Shown: positions 46,784 to 58,460, counted from the stretch's first letter. The stretch: DNA of 64,000 nucleotides from Phytophthora quininea (GCA_011947345.1 JAAVTG010000620.1:744001-808000), one strand, 5' to 3'. Numbers and translations: made by a program. The notes: generated by a model not told the origin, from the letters alone.

Positions 46784-47633
46784 TGTGGCATAGCGGGATT
46801 TATCAAAATCCGCTTCCACTGCGCCCAGACACCGACTAACGGAGGGGTCCTCCGATATCCGTGGGATGCTGAAGTGTGCTCACCTTGTGTACCCGACGGC
46901 GGGCTGGATCTGCTCTTCAGGTGCTTCGAGGATGCTTGATCTGTCAAGATCGAACGTCTTGGCGGGACGTGGGAAGTCAGGAGCAGCGCGGGAATCTTCA
47001 CTCTGCGTCCTTGAATATTGGCCAGACCAGTAATCGCTTGGATCTACTTGGATCTGGGGCCTGGATCTTGGATCCAGGTGGGGTTGCCTTGAGGGGTGTG
47101 TGGTCTTCTTTTCCGTACTTGAACGCTTCCAATAGCGTGATCTTGGGGGGTTGAGGGTCGATCGGTCGTCCTGGCCAAGTAGTAACTCCAGTAGACCTTG
47201 GATCTGCACTTGGTACTAGTGGATCCAGACTGCGAGTGGATCTGGCCAATATATTATCCAGATCACCCGAGCGCTGCTTGATCCGCGGTGATCCCGACGT
47301 AGCTGGACTGGGCCAATGTAGATCCCGTGGTCTTGAGCGCTAGGAAGGGCACTTGTGGTGTACAAGGCAAATTCGACTCTGTATTCAGCAAATTATGGTT
47401 GGATCCTATCCTAAAGTCTATCTTATCGCCAGATCTATGTTACCGCACTGGATATCTTCACTCTTTGGGCTCGTGTCGTGCCAGATCGATGGCTGGGGCG
47501 TTCCACGAAGTGATCTGGGCCCGGGGTCCTGGATCACTTGGATCCACTATGAATCTCTTCGGATCCAGTATGGATCCCTTCATGTTGGCTTCCCATTCGC
47601 TGATCCGAGATTCTGGGAAAGTGCTTCACCACA
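46784..47633 (-). repeat. 3' LTR of the gypsy element
   Basis: 850 bp, matching 56432-57280 almost throughout. It contains 25 GATC sites by hand count, many as GGATCC or GGATCT. Confidence 0.92.
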
Positions 47634-47718
47634 ACCGCCTCCTGCCTGAGGTTGCTGCCCTCCGACGGCATCACGTCAGGCACCATTCGAGAATCATCCC
47701 GCTAGTCCTCAAGCCCAT

Positions 47719-50348
47719 GGAGCCCACCTCGGAGAATGTCGGCCTGCCTGGCGGTGGCACCCACGACCCTCCTGTTGTCGCGAGGTGCGACACGACATCG
47801 CTAGAGTCCGCTGTTCCACCTCAGCCTGTGGATCTGCCAGCTACGCCTCCACCTGACGCCGAGATCCTGCTGGGGCGCCGCATCTGGGAGCTCTCCTGTC
47901 TGGGGAGGTGGCGGACGATCTGCAAGACGAGATCCATCGGTTGTCTCGTGAGGTCGACGTGATGGAACGCCAGCGGGTCGAGGCCCGCCGGGCCTTCGTT
48001 AGTACAGAAATTTCCTCGCTTCAGGGACATCTCCACGTTCGGGACGAAGAGATCTCCCTCCGTCTGCGTCAGATCGATCATTTATGCCGAGATCTGGATC
48101 ACGCCCTGACCGACTGCCACGATCTCCGAACCGACTTGTTCCGTACCTTTGCAGATCGGGATCGCTTACAAGATGCTCTCGACACGGCAGAGGAAGATCT
48201 TCGCCGCCGTGAGTCCCAGATCTATGGCCTAGAGCGAGAGCGGGACGATGCGCGCTGTAGCCAGGAGGCGGCTGAAGCCGCGCTAGCACGCTCGAGGCCC
48301 TCGCCAGCTGGCTCCCGAACGTCGGCCGATGACACTACGGTGCAATTGGTGGCGGCCTGCGCGGTTGCAGACGCGGCAGAGCGCGAGTTGTCTGAGCTAA
48401 CGGCTGCCAATGCCCAGTTGTGCCGGGATCGCGACGCTGCCGTCACTTCTAATCGTCAAGCGCATCGGGACCTAGTACAAGCCCGATCTGACCTCGCAGC
48501 CACTGTCCGAGAGCGCGATAGCCTCCAGAGCGAGATTGATCGCCTCCGTACGTAGCTATAGTTCTTTGGATCCGATCGTCGTTGGCCCATACTAATCATG
48601 GTACCTGTCTCTTCTTGTAGAACGTGCTCTCGTGGAGGCCAACATATCGATCGGATCCCTGGGTCGCGATGTGGCAGATGCCCAGACCCAGCGCGATACT
48701 GCCTGCCGTGATCTCGAGTCTGTCGAAGCGGAGCGAGATGGTTTGCGTCGGAATATGGCCGCCGTGGCCTCGCTGGTAGGGGCTGCGCCGGGTTCAAAAC
48801 GTCCCAGTAGCTCCGATCTCGCTGGAGCTCCGCCTGCGAAAACTGTCCGGCTCACCGGATCGTCCGTCGGATCTGGACCGGGTACCGTCCAAGATCCCAG
48901 CCCGCATTCGCCCCCACCGTTCGACTCGGCTGTCGCTGATGACGAACACGTCGCCGGAAACCACGATGTAGCAGAAGTCGATGACGATCAGGGTGGGTCC
49001 GGTGAAGTCGAAGGTGACGATCAGGTTGGATCCCGTGACGTTGATGATGACTCTGCCGGTCCCAACACGGAATCTGGTGGGGTAGATAGTTCGTCAGATG
49101 AGAGTGAAGCTCATGATGATGCTCAAACGGAAATTCTTCCGGCCGGAAGGGTGCATCCTGGATCTGAGGAGGAAGATGACGTTGGCAGCGACTCCGATGA
49201 GCAGATCTTGATGGCCAAGGCCCGGTCTCGAGCAGAAGGTCGCCGTTCGTCCGTCAGTGAGGTTCCATCTCCGTCTCCTAGTTCTTGCACTGTCGCGGAC
49301 GTCGAGATCGCGCGGTCCGATTCGGATCCGGCTGCCGCTCCACCTGCGGACGCCGGATCACTCCCCACAGCCGTTCCCGCTGGCTCTGTTGCCACGGCTA
49401 CTTCCGGGTCTCTGCCTGGATCCCCTGATGGCTCACCCGGAGGTTCTCCTCCCGGATCCCCCCAGATCCCCTGATGTCGCTCCCCTGTACCGCCGGTGAA
49501 TCCATTTGCTCCGCACGCCGAATTTATTCCGGGGTTCAACCGGCCTCGCCGTTTCTCGTCTACAGAAGTGGACCCATGGGATGCGGGCTTCCTCAGCTCG
49601 ATCCAAGTCACTGGGATGATCCCGGCCACTCTAGTTCGTCGGTTTCCGCTGAAGCCTGGCTGGATCTTCCCGACCCGGGCTCAAGTTCCGGCCGTCATTG
49701 CTGCCCAGTACAGCGAATACCTCATTACACCCGCCAACGTTAGTGCGCTGCTGGCGGGTGCTCCTTGGAACGTTCTACGAAACCCATCGTCGCCGCTGAC
49801 CTTCGATCTGGCGGCTCATCGCCGTGCTCGTACAAGTCTCGCTGCTGCTGTGGATATGTATTTGACACACGAGGCTAGAGGTCGCCAGGCCTATTGGGAG
49901 TCCACCCATTTCCTGCCCATTTCGAAGAAATGAGACGTGAGCATGCCAGCCTAGATATCTATTACAAGGCCCGCAAGCAACGCAGATCGCACGCTGGACC
50001 CCGTTGGATCCAGTTCATACAGCGTTTACTGGTGGCGATGCGAGATGGCTGGTGCGATGTGGATATCCTGTTGCACCCCTTCTTCCTACACTTCCCCGTC
50101 CAAGCGAAAACGTTGTTTGGTATCCAGGCCACGCAGCACACTTGCTGGCTCGCCCTGCAGGTGCTCCCGGTGCTGCCCGACGTCCTGCCCAAAGTTTACC
50201 CGCCGATCTCATCGAGGCCTTGACCGAGTGCGACCGAGTGGATCGCTGGCGTAACCACTATCGTGACAGTCCGGCTCACCACCCCGCGCGCTCTGTAGCT
50301 CGACTCCCGTTCCGCTTTGACGCTGTCGCCCGCGACCCGGATCCGTGA
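47719..50348 (+). CDS. Antisense accessory protein of the gypsy element: coiled coil, acidic linker, conserved C-terminal domain
   Basis: ATG at 47719 (MEPTSENVGLPGGG) starts a ~830-residue protein on the strand opposite to gag-pol. Order: Pro-rich start; coiled coil 47910-48547 (e.g. LQDEIHRLSREVDVMERQRV); a canonical intron 48548-48620 (GTACGT...TTGTAG, phase 1); more coiled coil; an NLS-like GSKRPSSSDLAGAPPAKTV; a very acidic Ser-rich linker; and a folded C-terminal domain (PFAPHAEFIPGFNRP, VDPWDAGFLSSIQVTGMIP, FDLAAHRRARTSLAAAVDMY, REHASLDIYYKARKQRRSHA, ALTECDRVDRWRNHYRD) ending RDPDP and TGA 50348. Frame shifts near 47905, 49460, 49490, 49910 and 50010 fit lost bases. The C-terminal domain feels like a family recurrent in oomycete genomes, but I cannot name it. 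Function unknown. Confidence 0.65.
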
Positions 50349-50688
50349 TCTCACGCTCTGGCCCTGGATCGAAACCATTCCGGTCGGGCTCCGTCCGGAT
50401 CCGCCTCCGGTCTCATGGTTGCGCGTGGATCCAATACCCTGAGCTACTCTGCGGTAGTTTAATCTCCACGTAATTGATTCTTGACCTTTATTCCTCCATC
50501 CCATCGTTCGCTTCCTGTTGAATGGTCAACTGCACTTGGATCCGAGCTTGTCTGATCATAGTGCGTTCGGATCCACATGCAAAATATGCACATATACAAC
50601 CCTGTTCCTCCAGACCTGCAGCCAACTTGCAGACCTTTTCAACCAACTCTTCAGCAGAACGACCACCTCGTCCTGCCGGATCCAGCCG
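50349..50688. other. Junction between antisense gene and pol 3' end
   Basis: This is about 340 bp between two convergent stop codons, holding presumably both 3' UTRs. No frame is supported. Confidence 0.4.
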
Positions 50689-53600
50689 CTATGCCCCTTC
50701 ATATGACTGCATCACGCCAAACCGGCTTCGGTTTGCTCGCTGGCGTAGAAAGTCATGCAGTAAGGCGCCGCAGTTGAGATCCGCTTCATCTACCCAGGAC
50801 GGGTCTTCGTATCCCCGCCAATGTACTAGGAACTCGCGTTGGATCCTGCCATATCGGGTCCGGCGGCCGGTCCGTACATCCGAGATCCGTTCTACTTCGT
50901 ACTCATCCGGGTCTAGGTCCCGAACCCAACTGTCTTCAGGGAGCAGAGCTTCGTCAAAATCGAGTCGATCCGTGTCGTCCACGGTCAGTCGGATCTTGGG
51001 ACGATCTGGAAAATCCTTCACTCTCTTGAGCTTGGACACATGGACTACCGGGAATATATTGTACGCCGTGCCGGCGATCTCAAGTCGTAGCGAGTACTCG
51101 TTGATCTTTTCCGCTACCCGGAACGGGCCATGCCACATGTGGGCCAATTTCTTCGCGTATCCTTCCTTGACGCGATCCAAGTACAACCAGACCTGTGATC
51201 CAGCTTCGATCCCATGTGATCCGACTCCTTCGTTGTGCAGATCAGCTCGATCAGCTATCGCTTCCTTCAGCTTGTTGTTTACGTGCTCCCTAGCTCGCGA
51301 ATAGTACTTCTGGATCCGATATCGCCACCTGCGTGGATCCCGATCTCGCCTCCGCGTGCTACCCACTGGCAGGACCGCTTCCAGCGTGGATCTAGGGTCC
51401 CAACCGTGTACCAAATAAAATGGTGTGTCGCCGCGGACCCGATCTTGAGCCGTATTAATTGCAAACGTCAGTCTCTCCGCATACTCATCCCAATCGCGTT
51501 GATCCACGTCCTGCACGTACATTTTCAACGATCTGGTCATCGTTTGCACCATACGTTCCGCTGTGCCGTTTGCCTGCGGCCGATAAGCCAGCGTGGCACG
51601 CTGACGCTGTCCCATGATTTTGTTATACGCGCGAAAGAAATCGGACATAAAACCCGGCTCCCGAACATGCCGGATCATCTCGCTGGCGCCAAATCTGCGG
51701 AACACACACTCCTCATATGACTCTGCAATAGTCTGGGCCGTCCTGGACGCGCTCGCCTTAGCTATCACATAACCCGTGAATAGATCCACCCAGATCAACA
51801 GCTCCGTATTCCCTTTGTACGACTTAGGCAGTGAGGGTATATGATCCATCGCAACGACCTGGAACGGGTACGTCGCGTGCACGTTTCCCGGTGACTCACC
51901 ACGGATGGTGGGCCTTCCTTTCCCGGTCTCGCAATCAACGCATTCACCGACATATCGCTGAACGCTGCGATATAAGCCTCTCCAGTGGAAATGATCCCGG
52001 ATCCGTTGATATGTCCGGCCGATCCCTTGGTGTCCGCTCTCCAAACTCACATGGTAGTGGTACAATATGTCGCCCTGAAGTGTCTCTGGTACTACCAGCC
52101 GCATTAATCCGTCTCGATCCACGTCAGATCTCCGATTAGGGGGCAGTAGAACAATAGATCCTGGTCATCTACCTCATAATCTGTAGCGATTTTGCTGTAC
52201 GCTGTAGCTTCGTCCTGCGTTAGATCCACGAGATCCCTGTTGAGATACTTCTTAAAGTCTCGGATCCATGCCTCTTCTTCCTGTGCCTGGCGGATCCGGT
52301 CAATCCGCAAACCACGAACCACCTCTTCTTGTAGAGCTGGCGGGCTGGATCCGCTTCGGACGTTGGATCTAGTCACAAACGGCATGATTCGTGCAACCGG
52401 GGACTCTAACTGCGGGGACAAGATCTCGTCCAGCCTGTTTAGCGTGACCAGATCTTGGATCTTCGCCTCCCCGTCGACAATCGTTCCTTGCTCTTGCTGT
52501 AGCGCCGCACTTGCCAGGCTATCCGCGCTAGCGTTCAATCTCGTTTGACATGCACCAGTTCATGATCTGGCCACTTTCGCAGTCGATCCATCACCTTTTG
52601 CTTCAACAGGGTGAGACCAGGGGCTTTGCATTCAATCTCACCTCTAACCTGGCGGATTACTAGATTGGAATCGCCACAGATCACCAACCGTGTTAGATCC
52701 CGTCCACGGAGTAGATCCAGCCCCAACAGAAAACCGTTATACTCTGCTTCGTTGACGGTGAGCCCTTCAGAGAAGCTGGATCGAGCTTCCACGACGGCCC
52801 ACTCAGGCAACTTCCATAAGATCGCGCTGTAGGCGCTTCCACCGCGCTTGACTCGAGCTGATCCGTCAAAACTTACTACCAGCAACTCTTCTTCGGCCTG
52901 GATCACTGGGATCGGTACTTGGATCTTGCGTTTAGACTCCTTTTTAGGGGCTATGGCTGCAAGGGCTTCGTCGACACTGGATCTAGGGGTAATGGTAGCT
53001 GCCAGAACACCGAGGATCTCGTCTTCTCCTTTAGAGGACTTCGTGATCTCGAGTGTCCATGGCGACAAGATCGCCGCCCACTGCCCCAAACGGCCTTGGA
53101 GCCCAGGTGATCTGAACAACCACGCCAGAGTCGAGTGCCGAGTAAGGATTTTGACCCGTCGGCCTACAAGCATGTTGAAACCTAGATCCAACATGCGTAA
53201 GAGCGCTAATATCTCTTTCTCAACCACGTTGTAGTTGATCTCGTTAGATTTCAGCGTCCGACTGGTGAACAGAACTGGATAGTACACCTGGTCATGTTCT
53301 TGTACTAATGCCGCTGAGATTGCCCACTCACTGGCGTACACGATCACCACTGGGGTAGATCAGAGTCAAAATGACGCAAGATCGGCGCCGTGACAATTCG
53401 GTGCTTCAGTGCATCAAAAGCCCGCCATGCTCGGAGCCACCGGTCATCTGAGCTGGCCGAATCCCTCACATCCGGGTCGGGATCCCTTCGATCAATGGTT
53501 GGATCCGTCGAGTCCTTATCGACCAGAGCTTGGATCCGATCGCGAACGCCATCTCTACTTAGTTCAGCGAAGTCTATCTCCCTCAGTTCGTACAGGATAG

Positions 53601-54345
53601 CGGCGTAGATGGCATAATCCTCCATGAATCGGCTGTAATAATTCAGACTGCCGAGAAAAGATTGCATGGATCTGAGAGACCCAGGGAACGGCAAGTCCAC
53701 TAGCGCTGAGAGATCCTTCGGACGCGCCTCCAGACCTTGGCCAGAGACTTGATGCCCTAAGTAATCCACCTTCTGCAGTCCCCAAAAACTCTTCACCACA
53801 CTAATTGACAGATTCCACTCGTCACACGCCTCCAGCAAATCTTCAACACGACCACACAGCTGATCCCACGATTTCGCGGCCACCAGGATGTCGTCGATGT
53901 ACGATCTGCGTCCCAGGATAGATGGTTTGCCTGGACTTTCCGGTTCTCCTTCCACGAACAGATCGACCGCCGGATCCGTGGGGTTTGTCTTCGAGATCTT
54001 CACAAATCCATAGAGTGCGTTGTCCAGCAGGCGTTGATAGATCTGGGGAGCGTTTTTAGACCAAATAGCATACGTAACCACTCAAACAGTCCGAAAGGGG
54101 TGATAAAAGCTGAAATCAGCCGCGCTCGGTCAGTCATCGACACCACCCAGAACCCACTGGCCATGTCCAGCGAACAGTACCAGAGTACCTTGTCTAGATC
54201 TTCGAGTAGATAATTGATCAGGGGCATTGGGTATACCATCAGCTTAGTCAGGCTGTTCACTAGCCGATAATCAATACATAGGCGGATGTCCACCCCTTCA
54301 CACGTAAGACGCCTCCAGCAGCCGAGATCCGAGTGCTTTCAGCGA
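50689..54345 (-). pseudogene. Gypsy pol: RT, two RNase H regions, integrase with chromodomain
   Basis: Reverse transcriptase starts within STRISAAGGVLRVKG and VDIRLCIDYRLVNSLT (about 54330-54240) and carries the catalytic SYIDDILVAAKS (about 53900). An RT-associated RNase H-like region follows (VIVYASEWAISAAL, FTSRTLKSNEINYNVVEKEI), then a second RNase H of the RVT_3 type (VVSFDGSARVKRGGSAYSAI, NEAEYNGFLLGLDLL, VICGDSNLVIRQVRGEI). The integrase has the HHCC finger (HYHVSLESGHQG ... CVDCETGKG), D in VAMDHIPS, E in RPQANGTAERMVQ, and a C-terminal chromodomain FLVHWRGYEDPSWVDEADL. The second catalytic Asp is replaced: RHVREPGFMSD has Val (codon at 51664-51666). Breaks near 54290, 54060, 53345, 52535 and 52150 fit lost bases. 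Protease is absent. Confidence 0.88.
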
Positions 54346-56085
54346 TCCACAGTGCGAACAGCGGTACCTATCCGGTCGCTTGTCCTTGTCCAGTGGTCCT
54401 TGCGATCCACGCCCGTGAGCGTTTGGATCCGGTTGGATCTTAGCCTCTTGAGGTTTGTTTGAGGTAGGTCCGCCTCTTTCCGCGTCAGGTGGCCGCTCCG
54501 CGCCGAGATATATCTTGCGCAAGTCACCTTCCCCATCGGATCCATCGGACCCAGACTCGGACTCGGACTCGTGAGCGGCAACTTGGACTGATTTGACTGA
54601 CCTCTTGGTTGAAGCGGCTGGAGCTGCTGTCGACGGCTTCTGACGTGTCTTGCTCGATCCAGTAGACTTCCTTTGACGCGATTTGGCTCTCTCACGGTCA
54701 TGCAACACTTCTTCTAGGTCTTCGGCGCTCTTGAGCCGCAACAGCGTTAATTGATCACCAAGATCTGGATCGCCCAGAGTTTCGATGAAGTGATCTACAT
54801 GTTCTCGCCGTTCCTTAGCTGATCCATCCTTGACCTTCAACTTTGCACGCATGGCCGCCACGCTGAGGCGGTCGAGGTACTCCAGGGGGATTCGTCCGAC
54901 TTTTTCGGGCGTGGTAATACTGCCTTGCTACTGAGACTCCTCCACCACAGTACCGGACCTGAAAACTTCGTACGAGGTCACCCCAGTTGTTCCGGGCGGA
55001 TCGGCCAAGTTGTCGATACCAGTTTCGGGCCGATCCCGCTAGCAAATTCCCTAAGATCAAGCATTTCTCGTCGTCAGGCGCTTGATCTCGCAGCAGAGCT
55101 GACTTGACCTTGCTTAGCCAGGTCAATGCACGATCTTCGTCGTGATCCTTGCCTGTGAACTCTCTTAGGTCCGAGATCGCCGAGATTCTCACTCTCTGTA
55201 CCACGGGAGACCTGGATCCAGCCGTGGTGGTGGCTACCGCCGCCGACGCTAAGTTCGGCAACTCCAGATCATCTGGGTCGTATTCTCCATGCATGTTCGA
55301 GTCCACGGATTCCATCTCAACGTCAGGTGATCCTGACTCTGGCTTGAATGTAGTCACTTTGGGCGTCGCTATGACTTGTTGCTCTTGAAGGAATCGGCGC
55401 ATCGCGGCCTGGAAGTATGACTCCAAACCACTAGCGGATCCAGCAGGATCCAGCCTAGCGGGGTTGCGATCCGATCGGGTTTCTGTCTTCACGTCACTTG
55501 ATCCTTGTTGACCGTGCTTTAGGGCCTTAGCGCGAGCGGCCAACGACGCTGCGCCGGACGGGCCGAGTGACATACGTCGTGGTGCAGTTGAACTGTCAGA
55601 TCCCATCTCAGACGTCGCCGACGCGTAGTCCGAAGACGAAGTGCGATACTCCGGCGCGTCGATCCGCAAAGAGCTGGTCAGGCTCATCTTCGGAGAGGTC
55701 TCCCCGACCAGGATCTTCAGTCTGTCGAATAGATCTAGCGTTGACTGTTGGATCATCGTTAGATCTTGGTCGAACAGGTCATCGGCGTCAAAAGATCCTG
55801 CCATTAGATCCGCTTCCTTCAGCAGTTGGAGTAGACCCTTAGCTATCACCAGCTTGTTGGATACGACTTGAGGAGCGGTCACAGGACCTTTAGCGCTCCA
55901 ATCTGCTTCGGTTGAACGATCCTCATGACTGGATCCAGAAGCAGGAACTTATTCAACTCCTTCTGGTGATACGCTCGTTCCAGCGAGTCTTCCGTCCAGA
56001 TTCCGGTTGGTCCACCTCGATCTTCGGTCTCCGACTCCGGAGCCTTCAGTTTCTTGCGTGTCGACTTGATCTTCTTCTTTTTCAC
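54298..56085 (-). pseudogene. Gypsy gag
   Basis: A Lys-rich start (KKKKIKSTRKKLKAPESE, 56085) leads through a long disordered Ser-rich region to a retrotransposon-gag core (REFTGKDHDEDRALTWLSKV, LLAGSARNWYRQLGRSARNN, about 55180-54990), a helical segment, an acidic Ser block and a truncated zinc finger RYRCSHCGS (about 54370). Frame changes lie near 55883 and 54860. The finger runs directly into the RT N-terminus in another frame, so the interval that normally encodes the rest of the finger, the protease and the start of RT seems deleted. Confidence 0.82.
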
Positions 56086-56405
56086 GGTGGATCTGGACGT
56101 TGGTTGGTTTGTGAGTGTAGTCGGGTCAGGTTTAACCTTACCGACTTCACTCAGCGGATCTCGATGCGTATCGAGATCCGCGGGGTCCCCGAAGGGACCT
56201 GGGGAGGAACTTGAGGTTTTTCTTCCAGATCCAGGTTTGGATCTGCCTCGTTTCCGTCAACAGAACTCCTCCCAGGGCTCTGTTGATCCGTGGATCTTGC
56301 TTAATTCAGCGGCGTCGTCGTCGATCCATGCTCCGATGACGCTTGATCTCCCGATTCTACCTTGATCTTTGCATCTTCTGGGGACTCACGGTGAAATCCC
56401 GAGTC

Positions 56406-56430
56406 ACCCAAAGATCCGGCACGCGCACCA
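56406..56430 (-). other. Primer-binding site of the gypsy element
   Basis: On the minus strand, one base after the CCACA end of the 5' LTR, comes TGGTGCGCGTGCCGGATC. It begins with TGG and would pair with a tRNA ending ...CCGGCACGCGCACCA. The tRNA identity is not determined. Confidence 0.6.
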
Positions 56431-56431
56431 T

Positions 56432-57280
56432 TGTGGTGTAGCGGGATTTATCAAAATCCGCTTCCACTGCGCCCAGACACCGACTAACGGAGGGGTCCTC
56501 CGATATCCGTGGGATGCTGAAGTGTGCTCACCTTGTGTACCCGACGGCGGGCTGGATCTGCTCTTCAGGTGCTTCGAGGATGCTTGATCTGTCAAGATCG
56601 AACGTCTTGGCGGGACGTGGGAAGTCAGGAGCAGCGCGGGAATCTTCACTCTGCGTCCTTGAATATTGGCCAGACCAGTAATCGCTTGGATCTACTTGGA
56701 TCTGGGGCTGGATCTTGGATCCAGGTGGGGGTTGCCTTGAGGGGTGTGTGGTCTTCTTTTCCGTACTTGAACGCTTCCAATAGCGTGATCTTGGGGGTTG
56801 AGGGTCGATCGGTCGTCCTGGCCAAGTAGTAACTCCAGTAGACCTTGGATCTGCACTTGGTACTAGTGGATCCAGACTGCGAGTGGATCTGGCCAATATA
56901 TTATCCAGATCACCCGAGCGCTGCTTGATCCGCGGTGATCCCGACGTAGCTGGACTGGGCCAATGTAGATCCCGTGGTCTTGAGCGCTAGGAAGGGCACT
57001 TGTGGTGTACAAGGCAAATTCGACTCTGTATTCAGCAAATTATGGTTGGATCCTATCCTAAAGTCTATCTTATCGCCAGATCTATGTTACCGCACTGGAT
57101 ATCTTCACTCTTTGGGCTCGTGTCGTGCCAGATCGATGGCTGGGGCGTTCCACGAAGTGATCTGGGTCCGGGGTCCTGGATCACTTGGATCCACTATGGA
57201 TCTCTTCGGATCCAGTATGGATCCCTTCATGTTGGCTTCCCATTCGCTGATCCGAGATTCTGGGAAAGTGCTTCACCACA
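56432..57280 (-). repeat. 5' LTR of the gypsy element
   Basis: 849 bp, the partner of 46784-47633. Differences seen by eye are TG/CA near the inner end, C/T at about 57167, G/A at about 57199, and three homopolymer or doublet length differences near 56708, 56727 and 56795. Confidence 0.92.
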
Positions 57281-58460
57281 GAGCAGTATCGAACTTTGGC
57301 CGACGTGTCGTACGACTGTGAAGCCAGCTCAATTTCATAAGGATGCTACGAGCTTATTAGTCGCAAGCCGAAACAACAGTATGCAGTACGTTGGCGAAAT
57401 TTGGTATACTGTATTGGTAGTTATAATAGCAGCTGTCATCGCAGGTGGATGATACTACCAACACATGCAGCTGTAATTTCCACCAGACTACATTTCTTCC
57501 CTGCAGGCATGTGATGCACATCCGCCAGACAATATTTCCGACAAGTCTGTGATTCCGTTGGAAGACACCCCTTTCGAGTTGGAGTATCGTTGATGATGAC
57601 ACGGACGATACGAATTTTGAGGCATCTGGTGGAAACGTGGTCTCAAAGCTACATACCACTTCGGTAAATCGTGCGTTAGGACACATTCAGAAGTATCGCG
57701 ACGTGTTTGCAGTATGCCAGCGTCTAGCAGAAAGGGTCCAGTAAATTTAATGCCTGGTAAAATTATCTGAGAGCACTAAAAACTTCTGCGCGTTCAGGTG
57801 CTGGTATCCCAATGACAGCCTATAGTTGTGGAGCTGATAGAGTTGTTAGCGATCACAGTTATCTTAGTACCGGTGGCGATGAAGTTCGTGCTGATTTCAC
57901 CAGCGACCTCACCAGCAATATCGACGACGCTGCTGAAGAAGAGAATAAAACCTCACCACTGGATGAGCTTCCGACAAAACCGTCCCTACACCATCCCGTG
58001 CATGTTGACCAGGAAGACGAAGATGGTGATTTTAAAGTAGTCGAAGTGGAGTGTCCTGCTATCATGTTGAACGAAGCAAGCCGGCCTGCCGGACGACCAA
58101 AACTAAAGAAGGCCGTAAAAAAGCTAAGAGGAAGAAAAACACCCGGCAAACAATTAAACTTGTCAAACTAATTATCAAGAAGGGTGGTGCAACGCTGAAG
58201 GATCTGCAGGATTTGGTTGATGCCAACTACTTGTCGAATGAGGCAGGAGGCAAATTTGATGCGATTCAGCCTAGGCTACAGTCAACCGTGTTCAAGTGTC
58301 CTAAGGCTCTTCTTGTCGACGGCAGCTCCCGTAACACCGTCGAGATGGATGCCCGCTTCGTTCTCCTGGGTAAATCGTTGGTGTTAGCTTCACCAACATA
58401 TTGGTGGATTATAACCAATATTTGTACCAACATACTAACGTTTTATGTGCCGTTTTAGAA
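57281..58460 (+). pseudogene. Decayed transposon gene, front part right of the gypsy element
   Basis: QYRTLADVSYDCE (57284) continues the sequence interrupted at 46783. Further pieces are HKDATSLLVASRNNSMQYVG (57337), SVNRALGHIQKYRDVFAVCQ (57655), an acidic region with RADFTSDLTSNIDDAAEEE (57880), a Lys-rich GRPKLKKAVKKLRGRKTP (58095) and then, one frame over, IKKGGATLKDLQDLVDANYL (58180). The Gly-Arg-Pro-Lys-rich segment after a short helical domain resembles the region downstream of the SWIM finger in Mutator-like elements; this is inference. Stops and shifts are frequent. Confidence 0.4.

Larger units (their letters stand above)
46784..57280 (-). mobile_element. Ty3/gypsy chromodomain LTR retrotransposon with antisense gene
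   Basis: Two ~850-bp LTRs (46784-47633 and 56432-57280) flank 8.8 kb. Both begin TGTGG and end CCACA in the element's orientation (minus). Gag and pol are on the minus strand, and a large spliced gene on the plus strand fills the space between pol and the 3' LTR. A primer-binding site lies inside the right LTR. The bases GAG occur on both flanks, a possible short target duplication. The integrase has lost a catalytic Asp and no protease is found, so this copy is probably not autonomous. LTRs differ at a handful of substitutions plus three homopolymer lengths, so it is young. Confidence 0.93.
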
